Positions 21,640 through 32,655 of a stretch of 64,000 nucleotides of DNA are shown one piece after another. The first letter of the stretch is position 1, and each line of letters begins with the position of its first letter. The translations under genes and the position numbers were made by a program. Source of the stretch: Silurus meridionalis (taxonomy: Eukaryota > Chordata > Actinopteri > Siluriformes > Siluridae); the NCBI RefSeq assembly GCF_014805685.1, contig NC_060906.1, forward strand, positions 10,763,846 to 10,827,845. Direction: 5' to 3'. Under the pieces are notes generated by a model that saw only the letters and a program-made list of their open reading frames with translations, did no database searches and was not told the DNA's origin.

Positions 21640-22940
21640 CACATGCTACGCATTTCTTTTTCCTGCTGCCTTTTTCTGGAAGTATCTCTCTCTCTCTCTC
21701 TCTCTCTCCTGCACATGAGTGAGTAATTCTCAGCCCAGCTGTCAGTTTGCTTAATTTCTTTCTTCCTTTGTTTTGTACAACTGAGCAAACAATCCTTTCC
21801 ATTCGGCAAGTTGCGATATGCAGTCAGGTGGACACCTTATAAACTAAGCTTAAAGTCCAGGTCAATTAGCATTTGTAGTTTATGTAATTGGATGTTGGGG
21901 ACATTTAAGAGAGGGGGTGGATGCAAGATTCACGTAAATAGTGAGTGATTATTGGAGGTTTAAATAAAAAAAGATCTGCCAAATCTCCATCTGCTTGTCA
22001 AAGAGCTTTTTGTTTTTTTGCTGCCAAACCACCTGCCTTGCATTGTTTGCAAATAAGCAGTGTTGAAAATTAGCAAGGGCACATGTGTGCTATTGCTCTC
22101 TCTCTCTTTATATTATGCCGTGAGTGAGGAAGAGTGTGGTACTCACATAACCATTAAAAAACAAGCCACATAGAGTTGGGAAAATGAATGTCAGGAAATA
22201 GGAACACTGCTGAATCCTTTGGCGCAAACGCAGGAGGGAGAACGGGATTATTAGATAAAAGCAAGAAAAGGAGGACACCGAGATCAAAAGCATGAAGTGC
22301 ATAAACAAATGCTATAATCAGTAGCACGGGGAGGGGAGGAGAAAGGAGCGAAATATACAGCTTTTCTTTTTGTGAATATGTGTGTGGGTGGGTGGAGCTA
22401 ATGTTGAGTATAGCAGTAGCGTTGGAACATGAGCTATGGTGATATGGTGAGGTTGTTAGAATTTTGGGAGGCATGTCACCAGCAGCACTAAAGCATGCCT
22501 GCAAAGCACATGAATTGCAGCCATGTCCATCTCCCTTTATATTATTCCAGCTCAAAATGGAGCTCTGGTTCTTTTCCACTCTGGGATGTAGGGACATTGT
22601 AGAATGTGCTGTTCTGTCCATCATTACTACAGATAGGTTTGTCTCCATCTACTGCTTCTGCCAGCCTGCTCTTCCCAGAATCTTATCCAGAACAGTGTTA
22701 AGTCCATGTCAAGGCCAAATGTCACAACATTTCTAGTCTTGCTAGTCTGTTATCTAGCATGTCACTAAAGGTACATTTTGTGAATAAATGTGACAAAGCC
22801 CTTTCACTGGAAAATACAATGTGAAGACCTGTTAGTAAATAAGCTTTGCTTGTTTACTAAGCATTAACTGCTTCAGTCAAACTCTTTTAAAGATGTGGGA
22901 GTTTTTATTTATTTACTCATTTTTTCCCTCCCAGTGATCT
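21640..22940. other. non-coding stretch with a short (CT)n array
   Basis: (CT)n occupies 21687-21709. The open minus-strand run at 22154-22648 has no recognisable motif and no splice context, and I read it as chance. Confidence 0.45.
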
Positions 22941-22949
22941 TGCTTCTTG

Positions 22950-23255
22950 TCGTGTCACAGTGATTAAGGCTCTGGGTTACTGATCAGTAGGTTAGGAGTT
23001 CAACTCGTTTTTCGACCAGAAGCAAATGACAGAAATGAGCCTGTTGGCTTGGAAACCTATGACCCAAATGACACACTTGTTGTCTAAGTCTAAGATTCTG
23101 TTCCCATGAGGCATGAAGCGTTTCACACACACATTCAAGCATTAAAGCCAAGCAGCCATTAGTCTGGCCTTGAGCAAGACCCTCCTGCTGACCCTGTACT
23201 TTGGCCACAAGCCTGGGATATGTGTATGTGACAAAATAAAGGCTGCTTCAATGTT
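22950..23255 (+). mobile_element. degraded tRNA-derived SINE
   Basis: GATTAAGGCTCTGGGTTACT and GTTAGGAGTTCAACTC (22960-23005) form the tRNA-like head, CCTTGAGCAAGACCCT (about 23168) is the shared internal box, and ATGTGACAAAATAAAGGCTG (about 23227) is the tail. The same layout, reversed, is seen at 55750-55975. Confidence 0.65.
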
Positions 23256-24036
23256 TAAAATTAGCTCGAAACTGTCACATCTCTGAAGCCTCCACAATTC
23301 TCAAGCTTGTGTTCAGAAAAGTGTACAACATTTTTCAAGAGAAACCACTTCATAGCCCATGGGAAGCGCATCTCCGTTTTAGACTTCTTAGAAGTGTTTT
23401 ATTTAAAACATATTTTTTTAATCATCAGGCTGCACCAGTATCAGCTCATGAGTCATTTTTCTTATTTGGTCCTGTCATTCAATAAAAAGGATTCAGTGAA
23501 TGAGTCAATAAAAATAATCTGTACTGGGAAACATTTATTGCATCACAGAACCATATGTGATAATAATCAAATTAAAAAAAAATATATAATGCTCACCGCA
23601 GACATTTATTTTCGTATAATATAATGTGTGTATTTTTAATGTGTGTATTTTTGTATAAATATATGTGTGGCCAACATGGATTAAAGAAAAAAAATGGTTA
23701 AAAAAGAGAAATTATAACAGAATCAAATTAACTTAAGCTGAATCTTAAATTTTGTAATTTTTTTTGCCTATGAATATGTTTTTTTTTGCTCCTGGTCTGC
23801 CCCTCTTTTTCACTAATAACCCACAACAATCTCTGAAACCCACTGTGGGCTGTATTGGTTTGAGTGATAGGTTTAATGTGCATGTGACTAATTAATGCAA
23901 AGAATGCAGTGCATATGCTATTACTAATACATGACTCATGCATAATAATTAGTTATATAATAAGTTTGTTGAAGTCACGAGTCTATGTTATGAGACGTGT
24001 GTTTGTGTTTTATCAATTCTGTCCAGAAATATTTAT

Positions 24037-24038
24037 TT

Positions 24039-24134
<96 letters not shown>

Positions 24135-24136
24135 TC
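24037..24136. repeat. (TTTC)25 microsatellite
   Basis: A pure tetranucleotide array of about 100 bp. It is the first of several polypyrimidine arrays between 24.0 and 26.9 kb. Confidence 0.97.
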
Positions 24137-24285
24137 ATGCTTTGTCTCTTTCTTTTATCCCTACTTTCTTTCTAATGGGTTTCCTTTATCACCTCCCATT
24201 TATTTCCTTCCTTCCTAAATTCCTGAATAATTTTTCTCTTTCATGCTTTGTCTTACTTTTTGTTGTTATTTTATTTCTTTCCATT

Positions 24286-24378
24286 TCCTTCCTTCCTTCC
24301 TGCCTCCCTTCCTTCCTTCCTTCCTTCCTTCCTTCCTTCCTACTTCCCATATTTTTTTAATTTTTCTACTTTGTTTGC

Positions 24379-24453
<75 letters not shown>

Positions 24454-24455
24454 TC
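24286..24455. repeat. (TTCC)n and (TTTC)n microsatellites
   Basis: TTCC units run from 24286 to 24340 and TTTC units from about 24379 to 24455, separated by T-rich text. FLSFFLSF-type open frames across them are artefacts. Confidence 0.95.
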
Positions 24456-24509
24456 GCATACTCAAGCTATACTTCTTCCTCACCAATGTTCCACCACTCC
24501 ATGCGTCAG

Positions 24510-24680
24510 CGCTCTCCTGCCTGTCTTTTGAGCTAATTAAATGCAATTATTCCAATTAGATATTGAGGAAGGAGACAAATAATCATTACTCTGTAATCAG
24601 CTCGCGTTGTTACAATTTGGGAGCTGGCTCACACTATTGGGGATAATAAAATTTTTATGAAGACGCTTTTTCTCGGTCTA
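24510..24680. promoter_or_regulatory. candidate conserved non-coding element
   Basis: Directly after the pyrimidine arrays comes balanced-composition sequence rich in homeodomain-type ATTA/TAAT cores: GAGCTAATTAAATGCAATTA, CCAATTAGATATTG and ATCATTACTCTGTAATCAG. ATGCAAT is POU-like. There is no open reading frame. Such text is typical of developmental enhancers in vertebrates, but conservation cannot be tested here. Confidence 0.3.
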
Positions 24681-24879
24681 TCTCTTGTTCTCACTTCTCT
24701 CTTTACTTTCCTCTTGTTTGTCTCTCGGCTAGTCCTGCAGCTGGTATTAAAGCGATATGTAAATTTATTCACAGCATTTGGTTTCATGCAAAATAATCCA
24801 TTAAAATAGTTGAATTCACAGTCTGGGATTCTGCATAGATTGTGTGTGTTTTCTTTGTCCATGTCCACTGCAAGACAAT

Positions 24880-24891
24880 GTGTGTGTGTGC

Positions 24892-24950
<59 letters not shown>
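24880..24950. repeat. (TG)n(AG)n compound microsatellite
   Basis: TG units run to 24913, then AG units to 24950. Confidence 0.95.
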
Positions 24951-24953
<3 letters not shown>

Positions 24954-25039
24954 GTGTCATTTTGGGGCAGGTCATAAAGAGTGAAGGCGAGAAGCTATAG
25001 AGGGCAAATTGAGATTGCTGATGTGGATGCCAGCTTGAT

Positions 25040-25530
25040 CTGAATATGTGTGTGTGCCCGAGAATGTTCCCTGTCAGCAGGGGTCTGATGTGTGTCTGCT
25101 CATGTGTGGAGCACTCATCATGGGCAATTAAGACTGAGCAGGGGGGCTCAAACCTTCATCCAAGTGTCCTTGACGAAGCGAGAGAGAAAAGAAAGAGACA
25201 AAAGGCGCTATATAGAATATCAAAGACAATCTTTAGAGACCATAACAGTGAGCATTCAAACAATACGTATTTTCAGAAATGGCACAACGGTGATACATAA
25301 CACCTGCCCTGGTGGCAGGACGATGCCATAACTCTCTCTGGTGTCTTTGTTGTTCTTTTTCTAGTGTTTGAATAGATTTCTCCCAGCAGGACAATAACCG
25401 CCATTCATTATTCACACTTCAGACGGTCATTAAAAGTCAATCTAGAAGACCGCACAAGATGGCAGCAGGAGCAGTCAGCCCTTGATATCATCTCATCATT
25501 TGCCCCAAATCGATATTTCTAAGGATAAAG
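25040..25530. promoter_or_regulatory. candidate conserved non-coding block
   Basis: The block has even base composition and little simple sequence, and includes CAATAACCGCCATTCATTAT and CAGACGGTCATTAAAAGTCA near 25395-25440 and CCCAAATCGATATTTC near 25505. No splice-bounded frame was found. I list it because it contrasts with the repeat-dominated neighbours. Confidence 0.25.
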
Positions 25531-26300
25531 ATCTTGCTGAATTTCTGTGGTCTGTATTAGATTATTTATCATGTTACACCAGAGTAGGAACGAATCATCT
25601 TTGAATATTTAATCTGCATATGTGCTGCACAGTCACACAGATGTACATTGATATGTGCTGTGACTGTGTATTATTCACAAATGAACATGTGATGACCTTT
25701 TTATACAAATGGCTAAATGGTTAATAAATGTGAATATGTAATGTTACTCCTGCTGGGTGCTGTGGAACCGTGGCAGAGAACAATGCTTATTTTAATTAGA
25801 CAGTGAAAGGGTAACAACAATCTACTGATTGTAAACAAAAAGTCTGAAGGTCTTTCTGTACATAGAATCTCTAAATGCAAATGTAAATCTTTACGAACTG
25901 CCTTATTGCAAGCATAGAATTATACTTGACATCATGAGGTCTTCCTACTTCTGAATTTTTATTTTTAGGATATTAACCTATTTCTGCTGCTCAGGCCTCA
26001 ATGAGATTCTGTTCCATCATCCTTAACTCTAACTAGTATTTAAAAACTAATTACAGTTTTGATTTTCTGACCCAATTATTCTTAAAATCTTCCTTTTTTT
26101 TACCCAGCCCTCAGAATGTTCCCCTCTCTTTCCTTCCTTTTCTCTGCATCTTTTACTTATGAATTTTCTGAATCTTTGTGCCTCCCTTAGTTTTTGATGC
26201 CCCCCCCCACACACACACACATTTAAACTCTTTTTCCTATTTGCTTTTATTTTTTCTCTTCCCTGTTTTCCTTTTAATTTTTTTTTGTTCTGTCTAATAC

Positions 26301-26354
26301 CTTCCTTCCTTCCTTCCTTCCTTCCTTCCTTCCTTTTTTTGTAAATAATTCTTT

Positions 26355-26434
<80 letters not shown>

Positions 26435-26435
26435 T
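26301..26435. repeat. (TTCC)n and (TTTC)n microsatellites
   Basis: TTCC runs 26301-26334 and TTTC runs 26352-26435. The second array forms the left border of the duplicated unit. Confidence 0.95.
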
Positions 26436-26575
26436 CCTTCTTTGCACATATGCTCCTCCTTATTTAATCCCATTCTCCTCCCATTTATCTATGTTGTTTC
26501 TTTTTTTGTCACGACATTTTTCTTACTTTCTTTATCTCCTCTGTTGTTCACATGCTCCTTTCTTTCTTTCTTTCT

Positions 26576-26611
<36 letters not shown>

Positions 26612-26751
26612 TTCTTTCTTTCTTTCTTTCCTTCTTTGCACATATGCTCCTCCTTATTTAATCCCATTCTCCTCCCATTTATCTATGTTGTTTCTTTTTT
26701 TGTCACGACATTTTTCTTACTTTCTTTATCTCCTCTGTTGTTCACATGCTC

Positions 26752-26802
<51 letters not shown>

Positions 26803-26840
26803 TTTCTTTCTTTCTTTCTTTCTCTATTTCTTTCTTTCTT
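26436..26840. repeat. identical tandem duplication of a 194-bp unit between TTTC arrays
   Basis: The 125-bp non-repetitive core at 26436-26560 (starting CCTTCTTTGCACATATGC) is repeated without a visible difference at 26630-26754, and each core is followed by TTTC units. The absence of substitutions points to a very recent event, such as unequal exchange or slippage in the arrays, or to an assembly artefact. Confidence 0.95.
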
Positions 26841-27286
26841 TCTTTGTTTAAATTTTTGTTGTTCACGTTCCGCTTTTTCTCACCTCCTTTCGTTTACACC
26901 ATGATTGAAAGAAAACCCTATTTTTCATCTGTCACTGTTCTCAACCTTCTTCACACATTTGTAATTAACACTGTGATGTGTTCAGACTGTGGAATAGAGG
27001 TCAGATCTTAGTTTTAAATGATGCCAGTGGTCAGATTAGGTCATGACACAGTTGCCTCAGTGACCATATGGAATCATGGCACAGGAAATAAGGTAATGTC
27101 CACATCTGCTGCTGTGCCTCTAAGGACTATCTGATCCATTCCTCTTTATCATCCATCTAAGCTGACCAAATCCCCCACAATCCCCTTTACCCCCACTGCC
27201 CAACACACACACATGCACACAAGGCTTTCCCAACAAATGTGTTCTGCCAGATTACTTTTTAACAAGCATCTGTTTCTGTCTCTCAG

Positions 27287-27341
27287 GTGTTTCCTCCACC
27301 ACCAGAGCCTTATTATGGAAAGCAGATGTGGAGCAGCTTTG
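27287..27341 (+). CDS. possible internal exon of an unidentified host gene
   Basis: A 55-base segment is preceded by a strong acceptor (CTGTTTCTGTCTCTCAG) and followed by a strong donor (TTTG, then GTGAGT). All three frames are open. Frame 1 reads VFPPPPEPYYGKQMWSSF, a proline/tyrosine-rich stretch that looks protein-like. Frame 3 reads VSSTTRALLWKADVEQLW. The length is not a multiple of three, so it would enter and leave in different phases. I do not recognise the protein. Splice signals of this quality also arise by chance, so this remains a candidate. Confidence 0.35.
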
Positions 27342-27344
27342 GTG

Positions 27345-28090
27345 AGTCTCCTTTAATCCAGAAAACCTGTGTGATCCCATTGGCTGTGTCTTTACATAAT
27401 TTTAAAGATGCTATCCTTCTATCTACAAAGGCTGCAAAAAAAAAGCATATGTACTGAACACTATCTGCTGCACAGTTTACACATATTTCAGCGGATAGTA
27501 TCTTCTGTGAGGCTCATAAAAGACATGGTTTATCATCAAATTTGGTGTTTCCTGGATTTGACGAATTTGGATGAACCATTGTGTTGATATATATCAGTGC
27601 TAATGGGTTATTTTTTGACGGCCAGTGGAGTTAGTGTAAAAATGTCCAAATTAGACAGTAACATTGCATTTATGAAAGGCCTTCATTAATGAATTAATTA
27701 GATAGCATTTGTACAATGTTTTCTTCCTTCCATAAAAACATTTCTTGTAAAATTATTGTCTTACTCTTCACTATTATAGCTTTTAGGTTTCAAACCTGTT
27801 TAAAGTTGATGTGTGACATTAGTGTCAGCCTCAGACTTAAATTGTGTGATCTCATGTCTGAAGTATCTTTAACCTGTTCCTTCACCTGCATAAAAAACCT
27901 AAAACGAACAAACATACAAAAAACAGGGCAGCTTGTAAACTTTAACTGTAACGCTAAATATTAATGATTAGGAATGACTCTAGTCACACAGCATAAACAG
28001 TATGTTACAGTATTTGTGTTGCGAACATTCGAAGTGCTTTGCCACATTGCATGTTTATGTGAGCTTTTTAAAAGTAGCTGTGGAGAAAAT
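27345..28090. other. AT-rich non-coding stretch
   Basis: No gene, transposon end or strong simple repeat was recognised. Confidence 0.5.
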
Positions 28091-28095
28091 ATAGT

Positions 28096-28380
28096 TGTCC
28101 AGCCACACCTCCTCTCTGCACTCAGCACACTCGCAGCGCCTTGCCTTCATACTAATCACCTTCACCTGTCTCCAATCTACACCCTTCCTTTATAAGGCCC
28201 CCATTCTCACTCACTCACCGTCCGATCTACAGTTCATTCTGGCGATCATTTCTGGACTACTTGTGATTCGAAGTATACCCGTTTTCCGGTGCATGCTTCT
28301 ACCTGGCTTCTGTCTGTTTCACAAGGCTAATAAACGTCTTGTCTGTATTTTGGTTTCCGACTCTTGATCCTAGCGTGACA
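28096..28380 (+). mobile_element. probable solo LTR, relative of the one at 6013
   Basis: It begins TGTCCAGCC and ends GCGTGACA, with flanking ATAGT (28091-28095) and ATCGT (28381-28385), an imperfect 5-bp target duplication. CTTTATAAGGC near 28188 looks like a TATA box and TAATAAACG near 28328 like a polyadenylation signal, with the R/U5-like part following. Layout and some text (GATTATACCCG/GAAGTATACCCG) resemble 6013-6379. No internal coding region is present. Confidence 0.6.
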
Positions 28381-28469
28381 ATCGTAAGGAACAGAAGTAA
28401 TCCCAAATCTCTTAAAAATTCCTTCTAGACATTAATGCAGATGTTGAAAAAACTAAGATTTATATAAAA

Positions 28470-28870
28470 CACACATACACCATATGGACTTTGTGGAAAC
28501 CTTACCATAAGATTCATACGTATATGCTTTTTGAGCATCCCCTAAAACATTTAGTTCCTATTTGCTGTTGTAATAACCTCCACTTCCCTGGAAAAATGTT
28601 TCATTATATTTTGGAGTGTTCTTGTGGAGATTTGTGCTCATTTAGCCACAAGGGTGTTAGGTCAGGTAGTGGTGTAGGATGAGGAGGCCCGAGTGCAGTC
28701 ATATTTACAAATCATCCTAAAGGTTTTCAGTATGGTTGAGGTCAAAGCTCAGGCCACTCAAGATCTTCCACTCTAACCCATGCAAACCATATCTTCATGG
28801 AGCTTCATGCTTAGTTGCAAAGGGGCATTGTCATGCTGGAACAAAAAAGGAAACTGTGTAAATGTAGTAT
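28470..28870 (-). mobile_element. Tc1-like transposon fragment
   Basis: CACCATATGGACTTTGTGGA at the left edge is a decayed end of the CACTATATGGACAAA family that is better seen at 61935. The interior (TGTAATAACCTCCACTTCCC, GGAGATTTGTGCTCATTTAG, GGCATTGTCATGCTGGAAC) is the complement of the C-terminal half of a Tc1-type transposase. It ends after GGAACAAAAAAGG near 28852. Many indels. Confidence 0.7.
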
Positions 28871-29723
28871 TTGCATAAACATTCTAATTCAAATAGACAT
28901 TTTTGTTCACCTTAGATTAATAGAAATGTAAAATATTTCATGTTTTTTTTATCGCAACACAAATGCTAAACAAATAAGCAGAAAATATATTTAACTACTT
29001 TGTGTCAAAATGTTGCTAAATCTTTGGCATTGTAATTTTTTTTTTTTCTCCTATGAAACTTAGCTTTGTGTCATTTCAAGGCTGTAGTTGTTCTGTGAAA
29101 GCTTCTCCCATGTGAGCCAAATTACCCTTGACTTTTCAGTAGTTTGGCTAGTTACTGACCTTTGGTCTCCTCTAGGAAGAGTAATGGTTGGGCTGTAAAA
29201 ATGTCATTCCATTTTTATGTCTCCATCACAAGGTAGTAGAGGAATTATACAGTATTTTTAGGGTGTAAGAACATACATTTATTTATTGTTATTGTCAGTG
29301 CATCCTTTTGAGTTTTTGGTTGATGGTTTATATGATTTATATGAAATAAATATTTTGACCAGCATATGAACTAATTAAATTATGTAATTCAGCAAACAGG
29401 GTCAAGGTCACATCATGGTCAGGTGTCTAAAACAGAATTTTAAAGGCATTTTTATGGCAGGTTTGTTAGTAACAGAGACTTGTTACATAATTTGGTTTAA
29501 TATTTGGTTTAACGGTACCTTAGTCTTCATAGTGTTCTGTAATCTGTAATAATAATAATAATATAAACTGTTTGATTAGGGATGTAGTCTAAGTGAGATC
29601 ATGGGACATTTTACTTGCACATGCATGTATGGCCAAATGATGGCTGCTTTATCCTGGTTAGAACTAATTTAAGGATGTCAGTGCAATTGGTATGTAAACT
29701 TATGCAGTCAAATATTTTAAACA

Positions 29724-29920
<197 letters not shown>

Positions 29921-29924
29921 CCCA

Positions 29925-30003
29925 ATTAGTTCTCTCCCAGTTTCAGTTTGTAGCCCTATGAAATGTGGAAAAGGGGGTGAATACTAATGCAGGCACTGTA
30001 CAG
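29925..30003. mobile_element. terminal fragment of a Tc1-like transposon
   Basis: AATGTGGAAAAGGGGGTGAA followed by TACTAATGCAGGCACTGTA is the end of the same Tc1 family whose other end is seen at 17875. It stops at the TGTA end at 30001. The (TA)n array abuts its inner side. Confidence 0.7.
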
Positions 30004-30060
30004 GTAGATATACAGAGAGAAAAATGTCTTCATGAGGCCCTAACTGAATAATTTAGTTAC

Positions 30061-30061
<1 letters not shown>

Positions 30062-30119
<58 letters not shown>
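30062..30119. repeat. (TG)29 microsatellite
   Basis: Uninterrupted dinucleotide array. Confidence 0.97.
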
Positions 30120-30174
30120 GTCTGTATGTGCTCATGTAGTATGCCTACTGTTTTCATGTTGTGTTAATGATGAG

Positions 30175-30264
30175 GTGATGAGGAGGTCTCTGGAGGTTTA
30201 CTCCCAGCTAGCTCAAGGTAAAGTAAACATCTTTGACAAGCCAGAAGCGTACTATAAGGATTAA
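30175..30264 (+). CDS. weak candidate for a terminal coding exon
   Basis: After a GTTAATGATGAG acceptor-like site the frame reads VMRRSLEVYSQLAQGKVNIF and then DKPEAYYKD and a stop. Codon choice and composition look coding. The acceptor lacks a good pyrimidine tract, and a GGTAAAGT donor-like site lies inside at about 30218. I do not recognise the protein; it could equally be a chance open stretch or a transposon remnant. Confidence 0.15.
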   Translation: MMRRSLEVYSQLAQGKVNIFDKPEAYYKD

Positions 30265-30884
30265 CCAATGCAGTGTTTATATTTTCTGCATTAGTTCCCT
30301 CGTCCACTGCAAAACTTGTTCAGCTTATTTTAGTCAGGGGTTCAGTGTGTTTTTATTCCCTTTGTGACAAAAAAACCTGGGAGGGATGTGTGTTCCAGAT
30401 TGAAATTCTTGCAGAAAAATCATGCAAATTTGTGTTGCGGTGTGACATTTGTTTGTATAGGAGTTGTAGCTGTATAAGAAGTGTTCGCTGTGTAGTCTGA
30501 AAGTTTGAAAGCCATATTTGTGAAAGCTTCCCTGCAGTGTGGCACTATGTACAACAGGGCATGCTGGGTATTTTTTGTCCTGTCTCTCAGTAAGATCCAT
30601 GAGCTTTAGGACTGTACACTACTTGCTTTACTAGCAAAGAACTTCACAGCAAGAGTTTTCATTGTGTATTTATGATGCTAAGCAATCTTAAGTATTATGG
30701 CCTTTTTGTACATAACAGTGATAAGCATAAACTCATTAGACCAACAAAGCCAGTTAATGATGACTGGGGGTTTATTCAGACAGAAAACAAAACAACTTAT
30801 ACATATCAGTACAATTAATTTGAGACATCCCACATACCCTGTCACTGTGCATTTCTACTACAGTTGTCTACCAAATAAATACAT

Positions 30885-31400
30885 CATATAGACAAAGGTT
30901 TGTGTGGACACCTGACTATTTGTATGTGCTTTTTAAACATATATTACACATTTTTACTCCCCATTTGCTGTTATAATAACCTCCACTCTTTTGGGAAGAT
31001 CGTCCACTATATTTTCGGAGTGTGCATATAAAGATTTGTTCTCAGTTAAACACAAGGGTGTTAGTAAAGTCAGATAGTGGTGTAGGGTGAAGGGTGCATT
31101 AATCCCAAAAGGGTTTAGTAGAGTTGAGGTCAGAGCTCTATAGCAGGCCACTTGAGATCAACTCTACTAAACCCTTTTAATGCTACATATAAAACCATGT
31201 GCCTTAAGCTTTGTGGTAACAGTTTGGAAAAGAACCACATATGGCTGGGAAATCATGGCAGGTGGATCCCTGACAATATGCACCAAGCATCTCCCTTCCT
31301 TGAATAAATATAGTCAGGGGATTCAGTTAAACAACACATGTCTCAACCCACCATGTATTCACCTGAATAATATTTAAACAAATGGATGATGCATTTAAGT
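30885..31400 (-). mobile_element. Tc1-like transposon fragment with an internal hairpin
   Basis: GACAAAGGTTTGTGTGGACA on the left is a decayed terminal repeat, and ATAACCTCCACTCTTTTGGG, TGAGGTCAGAGCTCTATAGC and GTAACAGTTTGGAAAAGAAC are complement of transposase sequence of the same family as 28470-28870 and 61935-62728. A perfect 21-bp inverted repeat at 31107-31127/31158-31178 interrupts the expected text. Confidence 0.65.
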
Positions 31401-31901
31401 TAATAATTATTGTATATCAGTGGTAAAAAATCAGCTGAACATGAAAACTAAACACTGTGTTTTTTTTTTCCAGCATGCACAGATTCAGTGTTTATTCAAG
31501 ACAACTAAATGTATTTTACACAGACATTACTTTATTCACCTCTGTTTATATGAAAACAGCATTCATATTTAATATTATAATTACCACCATGATAATGATA
31601 TCAAGATCACCTGTAATGTGAAACATCTTTTTGTATATATATTTTTACAGAAATAAAATAACATGCTACATGCTGCTGTTGGCTAGCTAAATGTGATTAG
31701 CTCTCATTTGTTGCTGATGGTTTGCCAGTATATTGTTCTCCTGTCTGACAATAAGCTTTAATCTAGAATAGCAATATCAGTGTGTAATAAACTATTATAG
31801 TTCCCGGAAGAGCAGAGGACCTGTTTTACTAGCACAAGTAGAAGAAACATGGGTAAAACATGAAAACAGGTCCAATAAAGCTGGCGAGAGAGAAAGTGTG
31901 T

Positions 31902-31933
<32 letters not shown>

Positions 31934-32405
31934 CTAATTATCCACACACCCAAATCTAACAACAACATAATATATCATGGTTATATACTGTATTAAAGCT
32001 GAGAGTAAACTTGTAACTATGAGCGGTTTATTGGACACATAATGGGGGTGGTCAGAGAATGAGGGGTTACTAGGGGCAAACTAGAAAACAGTGGGTCCTT
32101 ATATGTTTTACGAATGTAAATATATAGCTTTTTAATGAAAAATATAAAATATCTTATAACAGTATCTTTCACTGTTATACTGAGGCCTGGAAAGCATTCT
32201 TGCAGGTTTGTTTCCTTAATTCTTACACAAAGGTCACTGCAAAAATACTGGCTTTAAAACTGAAGGGATATTTACTTTTTTCAAGTCCAAATCAGAACGG
32301 CTTTTTAGAGCTCACTGTTAAAAAGAGTGTTAAAGGCACATCATATGGAAAATAAAACGGCCACACTTTATGAGTTCATGCTGAAAAGCTTTTAAATAAG
32401 TACAG
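31400..32405. other. AT-rich non-coding stretch with (GA)n
   Basis: (GA)n lies at about 31908-31932. Nothing else was recognised. Confidence 0.5.
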
Positions 32406-32410
32406 TGCCA

Positions 32411-32655
32411 TGACATTCTTCTTCTTCTTCTTCTTCTTCTTCTTCTTTCAGCTGCTCCCATTAGGGGTCGCCACAGTGGATCATCCGTCTCCATACCCCC
32501 TGTCCTCTACATCTGCCTCTTTCAAACCAACTATTTGCATGTCTTCTCTCACCACATCCATAAACCTTCTCCTAGGCCTTTCTCTTTTCCTCCTTCCTGG
32601 TGGCTTCATCCTCAGCATTTTCCTACAGATATACTCTATGTCCCTCCAGATGACA
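32411..32655 (-). mobile_element. 3' end fragment of the RTE-like LINE
   Basis: It begins with (TTC)n at 32418-32447, which is the (GAA)n tail in complement, then GCTCCCATTAGGGGTCGCCA and sequence equal to the last 230 bp of the RTE-like ORF and tail. It is strongly 5'-truncated. Confidence 0.85.

Noticed and set aside
22154..22648. 164-codon minus-strand open frame
   Set aside because: There is no motif, no splice context and no coding-like composition. The length is within chance for this base composition, and I could not support it.
26442..27011. 189-codon plus-strand open frame rich in FLSF
   Set aside because: It is translation of TTTC arrays and their duplicated core. The hydrophobic look is an artefact of the repeat.
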